Source of the DNA: a bacterium
GTDB lineage: Bacteria > Patescibacteriota > Patescibacteriia > UBA1558 > GWA2-36-10
Direction: 5' to 3'
Assembly: GCA_030690875.1 (NCBI GenBank)
Contig: JAUYFP010000007.1
Span: forward strand, 1-12,469
DNA: 12,469 nucleotides
Below, piece by piece: positions 6,143 through 12,447 of the stretch (position 1 is the stretch's first letter; every line of letters starts with the position of its first letter). Position numbers and translations under genes: made by a program. A model generated the notes under the pieces. It saw only the letters and a program-made list of their open reading frames with translations. It made no database searches and was not told where the DNA came from.

Positions 6143-7064
6143 TTTTAAATCTCATAAAATAATTTTTTGGGGCACGCCAGAATTTGCTGTGCCGGCTTTG
6201 AAATTCCTACTTAAGCTGGGAATAATTCAGTTAGTTATCACTCAACCTGATCGTCCGGCTGGTCGCGGACAAAAAATAGCCGTTTCCCCAGTTAAAAAAT
6301 ATTGTTTAGAAAATAATTTAAAATTTTTAGAGCCAGATAATTTGGACGACAAATTTATTTTGGCTTTGCAAAAATATTTGCCCGCTACTTTTGTAGTGGT
6401 GGCTTACGGCAAAATAATACCCCAAAATATTTTAGATTTATCGGCTTTACCAGCCATTAATATCCATCCTTCTAAATTACCCCAGTTGCGTGGCCCCTCG
6501 CCTATTCAAACGGCTATTTTAAGGGGTTTTGAGTCAACAGCCGTATCTTTGATGCAATTGGACAAAAAGATGGACCACGGGCCAATTTTGGGGCAAATAG
6601 AGGCCAAAATCTGGCCTAATGAGGGCTATTTAGCGTTAGCTGGTAGATTATCGCAATTGGGAGCTCAGATTCTAGAAATGAAGCTTTTAGACTATCTAAA
6701 TGGCCAGCTAAATCCTCTTTCTCAAGATGATTCTCAAGCAACATATTGTCAGCTAATAAAAAAAGAAAATGGTAAAATAGACTGGCATAAATCAGCGCGG
6801 GAAATTCACAATCAAATTAGAGCTTATCAGCCTTGGCCTTCAACTTTTGCCAAACTTGGTGATTTGACTGTTAAAATTATCAAAGCAGAAATAGTGGATA
6901 AAGATTTGGCGCCGGGTGAAATTTTATTTGGCAGAGAAATAATTATCGGCACTGCTAGCGCTGCTTTAAAAATTTTAGAACTGCAACCAAAAGATAAAAA
7001 AATAATGAGCGCCACTGAATTTATCCGCGGTTATCAAAAATACTTATCTTTAAAATTTGATTAG
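6132..7064 (+). CDS. fmt: Methionyl-tRNA formyltransferase
   Basis: It transfers a formyl group from 10-formyl-tetrahydrofolate to Met-tRNAfMet for initiation. The N-terminal domain has IIFWGTPEFAVPAL (10-23), the folate-site block NIHPSKLPQLRGPSPIQ (110-126, with N110 and H112) and MDHGPIL (147-153, with D148), matching the catalytic Asn-His-Asp of the family. A C-terminal tRNA-binding domain follows (about 205-310, including IRAYQPWPS). The 310-residue length is typical. The ATG at 6132 is preferred because family homology begins about ten residues later; an in-frame ATG at 6111 would add seven residues and enlarge the overlap. The gene overlaps def by 11 nt, suggesting translational coupling, and no Shine-Dalgarno sequence is visible. 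It ends 2 nt from the convergent S41 peptidase gene, with no terminator hairpin between them. Confidence 0.96.
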   Translation: MANNFKSHKIIFWGTPEFAVPALKFLLKLGIIQLVITQPDRPAGRGQKIAVSPVKKYCLENNLKFLEPDNLDDKFILALQKYLPATFVVVAYGKIIPQNILDLSALPAINIHPSKLPQLRGPSPIQTAILRGFESTAVSLMQLDKKMDHGPILGQIEAKIWPNEGYLALAGRLSQLGAQILEMKLLDYLNGQLNPLSQDDSQATYCQLIKKENGKIDWHKSAREIHNQIRAYQPWPSTFAKLGDLTVKIIKAEIVDKDLAPGEILFGREIIIGTASAALKILELQPKDKKIMSATEFIRGYQKYLSLKFD

Positions 7065-7066
7065 AT

Positions 7067-8659
7067 TTACCTTAACAAATCTTGAGCTTTTTGCAATTGG
7101 AGATCGCTAGCAGTGGTATTTTCTATGACATAATCCGGCTTAATGCCGTTTTTTTCAATAGAATTTCCTTTGGCAGTCAGCCATTCAAAAATAGTGTATT
7201 TGAGAGCTGAACCTTCCGGAAAATTGGCTAGTGTTTGGCCAGTGCCTTTGCCAAAAGTAGTTGTGCCTACCAATTGAGCTAGTCCGTTTTCTGAAAGAGC
7301 TGAAGAAAATATTTCTGAGGCCGAGGCCGTGCCGTTGTTTATCAAAACAATAGTCGGTAAATTTATTTCTTGACCTAAACTGGCGCTGTATGAATTAACT
7401 GTATTAGGATATTTTTCTTGAAATATCACTTCATCAGCCGATAGCCAATAATCAGCTAAATTAATAGCCGAGTTGGTGTAGCCACCAGGATTATTTCTTA
7501 AATCAATTATAATGCCCTTGGTATTGTCATCAATTACTTCATTTTTTATTTTTACAAATTCATTTTTTAGATTAAGCGTAAACATATTTATCTTAATGTA
7601 GGCAATATTAGTATCAAGCACTTTGCCACTGACATTGGAAATAGTTATTTTTTCCCTGATTATTTTTACTTCAAATATCTCGCCAGTTCGCGGACGGTAA
7701 ATTTGCAATTTTACTTCTGTGCCGGCTGGGCCTTTTATCAAAGCTGTGGCTTCAGATGTAGAGTAGCCATTGATGTCAGTATCATCTACTAGCCAGATTT
7801 GGTCTTCTGGTAATAAGCCGGCTTTTTGCGCTGGTGAGCCTTCCAAAGGGCTGATTATTTGCAAGACGCTATTTTTGGTATCAACCATAGCGCCAATGCC
7901 CTCTACTGAGCCCTCTAGCCGATTATCAAATTCATTTTTGCCGGCTGGAGTAAAAAATTCAGTGTAAGGATCATTTAGCGATTTGGTAATGCCTTTGAGC
8001 GAACCGTAGAATAAATCTTTATTATTGACTGTTTCCGGCTTGTAATAATTGTCTTTTAAAGTATCAATCACTGACCAATACATATCAAAATCAATTTCAT
8101 TATCTTTTAATTCATTGAATCCTTTGCTCTCAGTAATAGGAATGACGCTTAGTTTTTCCGGGCTGATTTCTATAGCCAGATTAACGAGCGTATCAAAACC
8201 GTGCTGACCGTTGGCAATATGGTAGCGCAGATTATCTAATGGGTTTATATACCAAGCTTGGCCGTCCTCTTCCACTTGCAGGAGTATTTGACCTCTTTTT
8301 TGTTGGCTAAAATTATAATCAACATTCGCGCTTTGAGTACTAGTGGCGATTTTAGCCAAGTCCTTATCATATATTCCTTGCCCAAAAGTTTTTAGCAGTT
8401 CTGATATGTCTTTGCCGTTTTCTATCAAATATCTTTCTTGACTTTTGGGTTCAAGATACCAGTAATTTTTGTCAAAGCCATCGTTTTCTACCAAAACGCT
8501 ACCGCTATAACGGGTTTTTATCGCTTCTGGATCCCAGCCGATTACTACGGTTACAGCCTTGGCCTTGTGTCCAAGGAAAAGTATGCTTAGAAAAAACAGT
8601 GAAAAAATTAAAATTTTTCTTGCCCTGTTAGAAATTTTCTTCTGTTCCACTTTATTCAT
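7067..8659 (-). CDS. Exported S41 family peptidase (C-terminal processing type) with PDZ domain
   Basis: A CtpA/Prc-type serine protease acting outside the membrane on exported proteins or cell-wall enzymes. A signal peptide or anchor is clear: a basic start (residues 1-15), hydrophobic ILIFSLFFLSILFLG (16-30), then HKAKA. Two repeats unusual for the core family follow: YWYLEPKSQERYLIENG (about 66-105) and WYINPLDNLRYHIANG (about 123-172). The PDZ domain spans roughly 252-330 (GIGAMV, SPAQKAGLLPEDQI). The catalytic core holds DLRNNPGG, NNGTASASE with S446 as nucleophile, and FGKGTGQ with K471 as general base and Q475, the S41 Ser-Lys-Gln set. It has 530 residues. Codons 9-12 (ISNR) come from a copy of the TTTCTAACAGGG element. 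The GT2 gene lies 78 nt upstream; no good separate promoter was found, so read-through is likely. Confidence 0.93.
   Translation of the reverse strand: MNKVEQKKISNRARKILIFSLFFLSILFLGHKAKAVTVVIGWDPEAIKTRYSGSVLVENDGFDKNYWYLEPKSQERYLIENGKDISELLKTFGQGIYDKDLAKIATSTQSANVDYNFSQQKRGQILLQVEEDGQAWYINPLDNLRYHIANGQHGFDTLVNLAIEISPEKLSVIPITESKGFNELKDNEIDFDMYWSVIDTLKDNYYKPETVNNKDLFYGSLKGITKSLNDPYTEFFTPAGKNEFDNRLEGSVEGIGAMVDTKNSVLQIISPLEGSPAQKAGLLPEDQIWLVDDTDINGYSTSEATALIKGPAGTEVKLQIYRPRTGEIFEVKIIREKITISNVSGKVLDTNIAYIKINMFTLNLKNEFVKIKNEVIDDNTKGIIIDLRNNPGGYTNSAINLADYWLSADEVIFQEKYPNTVNSYSASLGQEINLPTIVLINNGTASASEIFSSALSENGLAQLVGTTTFGKGTGQTLANFPEGSALKYTIFEWLTAKGNSIEKNGIKPDYVIENTTASDLQLQKAQDLLR
8621..8640 (-). 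repeat. Half-copy of the TTTCTAACAGGG element inside the S41 peptidase gene
   Basis: Bases 8621-8633 (TGCCCTGTTAGAA) are identical to 8701-8713, exactly 80 bp away. This copy lies inside the coding sequence and encodes ISNRA in the basic start of the signal peptide, so it has been absorbed into the protein. Confidence 0.6.
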
Positions 8660-8702
8660 ATAGTAAAATTAATATTTATAACTTAAAAAATATTTATTAA
8701 TG

Positions 8703-8729
8703 CCCTGTTAGAATAAATTTCTAACAGGG
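8703..8729. repeat. Palindromic repeat CCCTGTTAGAA / TTCTAACAGGG
   Basis: A perfect 11-bp inverted repeat (8703-8713 and 8719-8729) around a 5-nt loop. It lies between the GT2 stop (8738) and the S41 start (8659), both minus strand, so it would form a hairpin in a joint transcript. On that strand CATTAATAAA follows, not a run of T, so it is a poor Rho-independent terminator. Half-copies at 2252-2268 and 8621-8640 suggest an interspersed element. Partial attenuation or mRNA protection between the two genes is possible. Confidence 0.75.
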
Positions 8730-8737
8730 TGAATATC

Positions 8738-10258
8738 CTAATTATTTATTTTTTTCTTTTCAGTTACCCAAAAACCCAAGTATTTGCCCATCATCATTCT
8801 GGTTTGAGCATCAATCGCCGGTATGGAGCCGAAGAGTATCATTGTTACCGGGAAAATAAGCCACTGCAAAAACATTAAGGAATATTGTAAAATTTTATTA
8901 GCTATGTGGCTATTATATTTTTGGGGCATGGGCGGTAAAATAACTACACTCATCATGGCAATAACAAATATTCCAATCATGCCGAAGCGCATCAGTTGCT
9001 CCAGCAGTAAGGGAGTGTTTTGGGTCAGGACATTGGTCATATTATTTTTCTCGGCAAAATAAAGCGGTAATCTTCCCATCAGTAGCACCAGTATTGGCGC
9101 GGTTGCCCAAGTATAAACTCCCTCAGTTTGATTCCAAATATAAATCCATTTTTTATTTCGAGGGATTTTTTTATTTTTTTTGAAATGCCAAACCATATAA
9201 GGAAAGTGCTCTACTCCCCAAGCCCAACGGCGCATTTGTTTGTATTGATTTTTTAGACTGTGCCAAAAACTGCCGACATAAACAGTATTCATTGACACCG
9301 GAATATACATTGGTTCTACTTTGTAATTGCCGTCATAGCGGATAAAGCATTGCAAAAATATTCGCGAATCCTCAGTAACAATATTGTTTTGCCAAAAGCC
9401 GATGTCCACCAAGGCCTGCCAGCTCATGCTATGAGAGGAAAAAGTTATCAGCCGCTCTGGTCGAGCCAAGTCTGTTAAAAGCCAAAAGGTGGTGGAATTG
9501 GCTACTACTCTGGTTACAATATCCGATTCCCAGACATTGTTGTGATAAAAAGCCATTGGCTGGAAGCTGACGCGGTGGGGATTTTTGTGGGAAATAAAAA
9601 GATGGCTTAGATAAGCGAAGTAATCTGGATGGGAAATTGTGTCAATATCAAAAGTGGAAACAATAATTTTTTTGTAATCTAAATTCTGCTCATCAATATA
9701 TTTTTTGGCCACGTGCCCGGCCTGATAGAGATTTGAACCCTTGCCTTTTACTTCGCCGGCAATGCCATCGGGGTGCAGACTGATAAGTATTTTATAAAAA
9801 ATATTAGCGTATTTTTTATTTATTTTGTCGGCTACTTCATTGAATTGACCTTCAAAGCGTCCTTCTCCGGCCAAGACGATAATCATTTTTCTTTGATCGT
9901 ATTTTGTTTTTTTAGCTAAATTGTCAAAAGTAGTATCCACTACTTCAAATGGCTCGCCGGCTGTGGGTAGAAAAACAATATGATAATAATCAGGCCAGGT
10001 CTTATGATTGCTTTGCAAATAATCCCACCAATTAATTTTTATGGCTCGCCTATATTTGAACCAAGCCAATAAAAGAAATATCAGCATGTAAGTCAGTCGC
10101 AAAACAAAGTAAAGGTCATAGATAATGATAAAATAAATTCCGGCCAAAGGATTGAATAAAGCTAGTAAAATCGTGATAATAAAAGTCAGCCAGACTAATA
10201 GTCCGGGTAAAATTTCCAAAAATCTATAATAGTAATAGGCGCGGTATTTGTTGTCCAT
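8738..10258 (-). CDS. Membrane GT2 family glycosyltransferase, processive-synthase type
   Basis: A multi-pass membrane enzyme likely polymerising or exporting an envelope polysaccharide from nucleotide sugars. Two or three hydrophobic helices open the protein (about 15-66) and three close it (about 383-402, 423-442, 458-480). The cytosolic GT-A domain between them carries the D,D,D,Q(Q/R)xRW set of processive GT2 enzymes: FLPTAGEP (96-103), STFDID (201-206, D204 and D206), VTED (294-297, D297 as base) and QMRRW (341-345). The GKGSN segment (172-176) is also family-like. No PilZ domain is visible. At 506 residues it is a minimal synthase. The ATG at 10258-10256 lies 10 nt from a -10 box, leaving a leader of only about 4 nt. 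The S41 peptidase follows 78 nt downstream. The sugar and product cannot be predicted. Confidence 0.88.
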   Translation of the reverse strand: MDNKYRAYYYYRFLEILPGLLVWLTFIITILLALFNPLAGIYFIIIYDLYFVLRLTYMLIFLLLAWFKYRRAIKINWWDYLQSNHKTWPDYYHIVFLPTAGEPFEVVDTTFDNLAKKTKYDQRKMIIVLAGEGRFEGQFNEVADKINKKYANIFYKILISLHPDGIAGEVKGKGSNLYQAGHVAKKYIDEQNLDYKKIIVSTFDIDTISHPDYFAYLSHLFISHKNPHRVSFQPMAFYHNNVWESDIVTRVVANSTTFWLLTDLARPERLITFSSHSMSWQALVDIGFWQNNIVTEDSRIFLQCFIRYDGNYKVEPMYIPVSMNTVYVGSFWHSLKNQYKQMRRWAWGVEHFPYMVWHFKKNKKIPRNKKWIYIWNQTEGVYTWATAPILVLLMGRLPLYFAEKNNMTNVLTQNTPLLLEQLMRFGMIGIFVIAMMSVVILPPMPQKYNSHIANKILQYSLMFLQWLIFPVTMILFGSIPAIDAQTRMMMGKYLGFWVTEKKKINN

Positions 10259-10268
10259 ATTGAGCTAT

Positions 10269-10297
10269 AATTTAGCAAAAATTAGCTTATTTTTCAA
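10269..10297 (-). promoter_or_regulatory. Promoter of the GT2 gene (near-leaderless)
   Basis: On the minus strand TTGAAA (10297-10292), a 17-nt spacer and TAAATT (10274-10269). The expected start near 10262 leaves about 4 nt before the ATG at 10258. It diverges from the RNA-gene promoter, with the two -35 boxes 15 bp apart. Confidence 0.5.
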
Positions 10298-10312
10298 GGT
10301 TTTGGTAAGCTA

Positions 10313-10341
10313 TTGACAAGAGTCTATATATGTGCTATGAT
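10313..10341 (+). promoter_or_regulatory. Strong promoter of the structured RNA gene
   Basis: A perfect TTGACA (10313-10318), a 17-nt spacer and TATGAT (10336-10341) preceded by TGC, an extended -10. Transcription should begin near 10347-10350. It is among the strongest consensus matches in the window, as expected for an abundant RNA. Confidence 0.8.
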
Positions 10342-10346
10342 GATTT

Positions 10347-10526
10347 ATCATAAAGTTCCATTCGAGTTGGGAGCGTTCTTGGTTGGCAACCGCCACCGTA
10401 TGGCAATGCTTAACCCTAAGATGGTAAAGCGCGGAATTATTTTCCATCTCATCTCCGCGTTATCGAGGACGCTCCCGTTCACATCGTGGCCCGAAAGTTG
10501 TTATCAACCAACGGGCCTTTAATTTT
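10347..10526 (+). ncRNA. Free-standing structured RNA of unassigned family, about 180 nt
   Basis: A promoter at 10313-10341 and a Rho-independent terminator at 10488-10526 bracket a stretch less AT-rich than its surroundings and without a convincing reading frame. By hand folding, a 15-bp uninterrupted stem joins 10369-10383 to 10462-10476 (12 Watson-Crick pairs, three G-U). A second stem joins 10428-10435 to 10454-10461 and stacks directly on the first. The loop of the second contains CCATCT (10444-10449), complementary to AGATGG (10419-10424), giving a 6-bp pseudoknot. A small hairpin, GCCA/TGGC, lies at 10392-10404. I found no signature of tmRNA, RNase P RNA, SRP RNA, 5S rRNA or tRNA, and the branched pseudoknotted fold is unlike the rod of 6S RNA. 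With no downstream gene on this strand it is not a riboswitch. The 5' end is approximate. Confidence 0.7.
10488..10526 (+). terminator. Rho-independent terminator of the structured RNA
   Basis: GGCCCG (10488-10493) pairs with CGGGCC (10512-10517); inside, GTTG (10497-10500) pairs with CAAC (10505-10508). TTTAATTTTG follows. The T-rich tail on the plus strand fixes the direction; on the minus strand the hairpin is followed by CACGATG, so it does not serve the convergent Nudix gene, whose stop is only a few bases away at 10529. Confidence 0.8.
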
Positions 10527-10528
10527 GT

Positions 10529-10987
10529 TTAAATTTCAGTTATTTGATGATCAATTACTTTATCTTTATCATCAAAAATAAATTTGGCCTGGAAATTTTT
10601 ATTGTTTAAAAAATAGGGAAACCAATAATTATCACCATCCCACATTTTTTTAAAAGGAATTTTTTCTTGATCAAACCAAATAGGTTTCATTTCTTCGCTT
10701 TCTTCCAAAGTGCCGGAAAAATTATTAGTTTTAAATAAATAAACTTCCATATCGGGATTTTTTTTGCTTTGCCAAGAAAAATTTATCACTGCGAACTTTT
10801 TTAAGTTGTCTACGTTCAAATTGGATTCTTCAAACACTTCTCGTTTAGCTCCTTCCTCAATAGTTTCTCCCGGCTCTACTTTACCGCCAAAGCCATTGTA
10901 TTTTCCCATACCGAAGCCTCTTTTTTTGAGTCCCAAAAGTATTTGCTTATCTTTTTCAATAAATGTTAGGGTGAGAATTTTTGTCAT
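10529..10987 (-). CDS. MTH1-like Nudix hydrolase (oxidised purine nucleotide pyrophosphatase)
   Basis: Nudix enzymes hydrolyse nucleoside diphosphates linked to another moiety; this one resembles MTH1/NUDT1, which destroys 8-oxo-dGTP and similar oxidised purine nucleotides before they enter DNA or RNA. The line KKRGFGMGKYNGFGGKVEPG (21-40) and the later PFKKMWDGDNYWFPYF (111-126) closely follow human MTH1 as I remember it. The Nudix box is present (G35, E41, R49-E50, E53-E54), with Asn56 where the motif usually has Gly. N31, D119, W116 and W122 match MTH1 base-pocket residues, while the first of the two MTH1 pocket aspartates is Gly118 here. Length is 152, near that of MTH1 (156). The ATG overlaps the upstream stop by 4 nt (ATGA), so translation is coupled. 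It is the last gene of its operon. Confidence 0.92.
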   Translation of the reverse strand: MTKILTLTFIEKDKQILLGLKKRGFGMGKYNGFGGKVEPGETIEEGAKREVFEESNLNVDNLKKFAVINFSWQSKKNPDMEVYLFKTNNFSGTLEESEEMKPIWFDQEKIPFKKMWDGDNYWFPYFLNNKNFQAKFIFDDKDKVIDHQITEI

Positions 10988-11304
10988 AAATCTTCTAAAG
11001 GATAAATATCAATTGCCGGTTCTTCGTAAGGATGCGCACGTCTAATGGCTTCAACTACTTCTTTGACTATTTTTTTGGCACAGTCGGTTTCTATTCTTTC
11101 TTCTATGACTTGTTCCAGTTGTCCGATTTTACCAATAGCGGGATTAGCACCCTCTAATGGTTTGAATCTACCTATTCCCTTACAACTAAAACTAGCATGA
11201 GAATAATTTCCTATTTTACCGGCGCCAGCTTGGGCTATTGCTTCTCGCACTTTGTCAGCATGACTTTCCGGCACGCCAACTACAATTTTTACTTTTTTAG
11301 ACAT
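10984..11304 (-). CDS. Stand-alone NIF3-insert / CutA-like protein
   Basis: The 106-residue protein matches, from memory, the domain inserted in the middle of YqfO-type NIF3 proteins, a ferredoxin-like fold resembling PII and CutA1 that forms trimers. Signature stretches are KIVVGVPESHADKVREAI (6-23), AGAGKIGNYSHASFS (26-40), RFKPLEGANPAIGKIG (46-61) and AHPYEEPAIDIYPL (90-103). The metal-binding NIF3 halves that normally flank it are absent, so it is a free domain and not a broken NIF3 gene; the start and stop are clean. Its function is unknown. The ATG at 11304-11302 overlaps the preceding Nudix gene by 8 nt, and its TGA overlaps the next ATG, so all three are translated together. A small-molecule sensing or metal role is possible by analogy only. 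Confidence 0.88.
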   Translation of the reverse strand: MSKKVKIVVGVPESHADKVREAIAQAGAGKIGNYSHASFSCKGIGRFKPLEGANPAIGKIGQLEQVIEERIETDCAKKIVKEVVEAIRRAHPYEEPAIDIYPLEDL

Positions 11305-11749
11305 TTATTAAATTTTTATCCAATAATTCCTTAAAATATATATCCAGATCATCAATATTTTTAAGTTCTTGAGCGCTATACCATTTGTAGCTATCATTTT
11401 CTGATTTGTCTACCTTGATTTGACCATTTACTTTGCCGATATACGTAAGCCGGACAATATGCTTATCAGGTTTTGGCCTGATATCTTGAGCGGCAATCAG
11501 TTTTGGCTCTCCTATAAGCTCCAAATTAGTTTCTTCTTTGATTTCCCGGCGTAAATTTTCTATCAAAATTGAGCCCGGGTCAATGCGTCCGCCGACTATA
11601 TCCCAGCGGCCTTTGATTTCGGGATATTTTTCCAAAGATCGCCTAAGAAGCAGGTATTTGCCTTCGCTATTTTGAAGTAGCGCCTTGACGCCAACTTGAA
11701 GAATAATATTATTTTCCATGGCACTTCTTGTATTTTTTTCTGCATCCAT
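11297..11749 (-). CDS. Nudix hydrolase with altered Nudix box
   Basis: A small cytoplasmic Nudix-fold enzyme of unknown substrate, 150 residues. The fold is shown by VGVKALLQNSEGKYLLLRR (19-37), GRWDIVGGRIDPG (47-59) and REIKEET (68-74). The catalytic REUXEE core (R68, E69, E72, E73) is intact, but the Glu that normally ends GX5E is Ser60 and the Gly after EEX is Asn75. The core suggests it still binds metal and works, perhaps with altered specificity. The ATG at 11749-11747 is taken because a -10-like box lies 8 nt upstream; an in-frame ATG at 11719 (MENNIILQVG) starts closer to the domain and is a fair alternative. It overlaps the NIF3-insert-like gene by 8 nt. The ydcF-like gene ends 26 nt upstream. 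Confidence 0.88.
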   Translation of the reverse strand: MDAEKNTRSAMENNIILQVGVKALLQNSEGKYLLLRRSLEKYPEIKGRWDIVGGRIDPGSILIENLRREIKEETNLELIGEPKLIAAQDIRPKPDKHIVRLTYIGKVNGQIKVDKSENDSYKWYSAQELKNIDDLDIYFKELLDKNLINV

Positions 11750-11757
11750 AAATAGTT

Positions 11758-11787
11758 AAAATATTTTTTGGTTTATTATCTAATCAA
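11758..11787 (-). promoter_or_regulatory. Possible internal promoter before the altered Nudix gene
   Basis: On the minus strand TTGATT (11787-11782), an 18-nt spacer and TATTTT (11763-11758), 8 nt before the ATG at 11749. It overlaps the end of the ydcF-like gene. The hexamers are moderate matches, and AT-rich DNA gives such matches easily. Confidence 0.3.
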
Positions 11788-12387
11788 ATGTAGGTCATAA
11801 CCTACGGCTGATAATTTTTTGTAAGCGTCCCAAACATTGTTAGGAATTTCTTGTGGAATTTGAAAACCTTTGTCTGGATAAATTTTAATCCGTTGCAAAT
11901 CACCCACCATAATATTTATCAATTTATCTTTTGTGATAGCTTTATTTGGATAATCTGTAAAGCTAATTTGTTGTGAAGTGACCATAACTTCAGTTTGGGG
12001 CCAGAAATTTTTAAAAGTTGCGTAAGCCCGGCGCTCCATATAAGGTTTTTGAACAAGAATAATTTTTTTTGGATAGAGTTGTTTTTCAGCTAACAATTTT
12101 TTAGTGAAAATAATATTTTCTCCGGTATTGGTTGAATTTTTTTCCAGAATTATATTTTCTTTAGGCACGCCCATTTTAATAGCAACATCAGCAAATATTT
12201 CTGCTTCTGCTTTTTGCCAATTAGTTGCTAGCATATCTTTCCTATGTTTATGGCCGAAACCAGTTCCAGAAAAAACAATATATGGCGCAAACCCATCTAG
12301 ATATAATTGCGCTCCTCTTTCAGCTACTCGCAGATCATTATTGCCTAAAACTAAAATGCAATCCGCTTTTTCTAATTGATGATGCAT
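11776..12387 (-). CDS. YdcF-like (DUF218) protein, probably with damaged 5' end
   Basis: DUF218/YdcF proteins have a Rossmann-like fold; some bind S-adenosylmethionine, and relatives such as SanA act in the envelope, but the reaction is unknown. Recognisable family blocks are ADCILVLGNNDLRVAERGA (8-26), STNTGENIIFT (85-95), VQKPYMERRAYATF (112-125), INIMVGDLQRI (157-167) and GFQIPQEIP (174-182). The frame from the ATG at 12387 gives 203 residues. The same frame upstream (12447-12394) reads SVRENKEIDRLAKIIWDY, which looks like the usual family N-terminus, but it is separated from the ATG by TGA (12393-12391) and CAA and has no start codon before a TAA at 12450. Either translation restarts at 12387 on a shortened protein, or the gene is decaying, or the sequence has errors near the window edge. 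It is the first gene of the operon seen. Confidence 0.8.
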   Translation of the reverse strand: MHHQLEKADCILVLGNNDLRVAERGAQLYLDGFAPYIVFSGTGFGHKHRKDMLATNWQKAEAEIFADVAIKMGVPKENIILEKNSTNTGENIIFTKKLLAEKQLYPKKIILVQKPYMERRAYATFKNFWPQTEVMVTSQQISFTDYPNKAITKDKLINIMVGDLQRIKIYPDKGFQIPQEIPNNVWDAYKKLSAVGYDLHLIR

Positions 12388-12390
12388 TTG

Positions 12391-12447
12391 TCAGTAATCC
12401 CAAATAATTTTTGCTAATCTATCAATTTCTTTATTTTCCCTGACACT
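12391..12447 (-). pseudogene. Stranded N-terminal coding remnant of the ydcF-like gene
   Basis: In frame with the downstream gene, these codons encode SVRENKEIDRLAKIIWDY and end in TGA (12393-12391). IDRLAKIIWDY resembles the opening helix of YdcF homologues as I remember them. There is no start codon in frame; a GTG at 12446-12444 lies in another frame and would join it if one A were added to the A-run of GGGAAAATAAAG. So one nonsense and one frameshift lesion are inferred. Confidence 0.45.

Noticed and set aside
8703..8737. Palindrome as a Rho-independent terminator of the GT2 gene
   Set aside because: On the transcribed strand it is followed by CATTAATAAA and not a T-run.
10313..10522. 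A 69-residue open frame across the RNA gene
   Set aside because: It would begin with TTG on the -35 box and run into the terminator; base-pairing explains the sequence better.
12391..12393. UGA read as glycine (code 25)
   Set aside because: TGA ends the ThpR-family and NIF3-insert-like genes, and the long genes have no internal TGA.
107..12407. Other long frames opposite or inside the listed genes (for example 1671-1898, 3327-3563, 7770-7967, 8823-9062, 10764-11045, 12104-12379)
   Set aside because: They lie antisense or out of frame to well-supported genes and show no family motifs.
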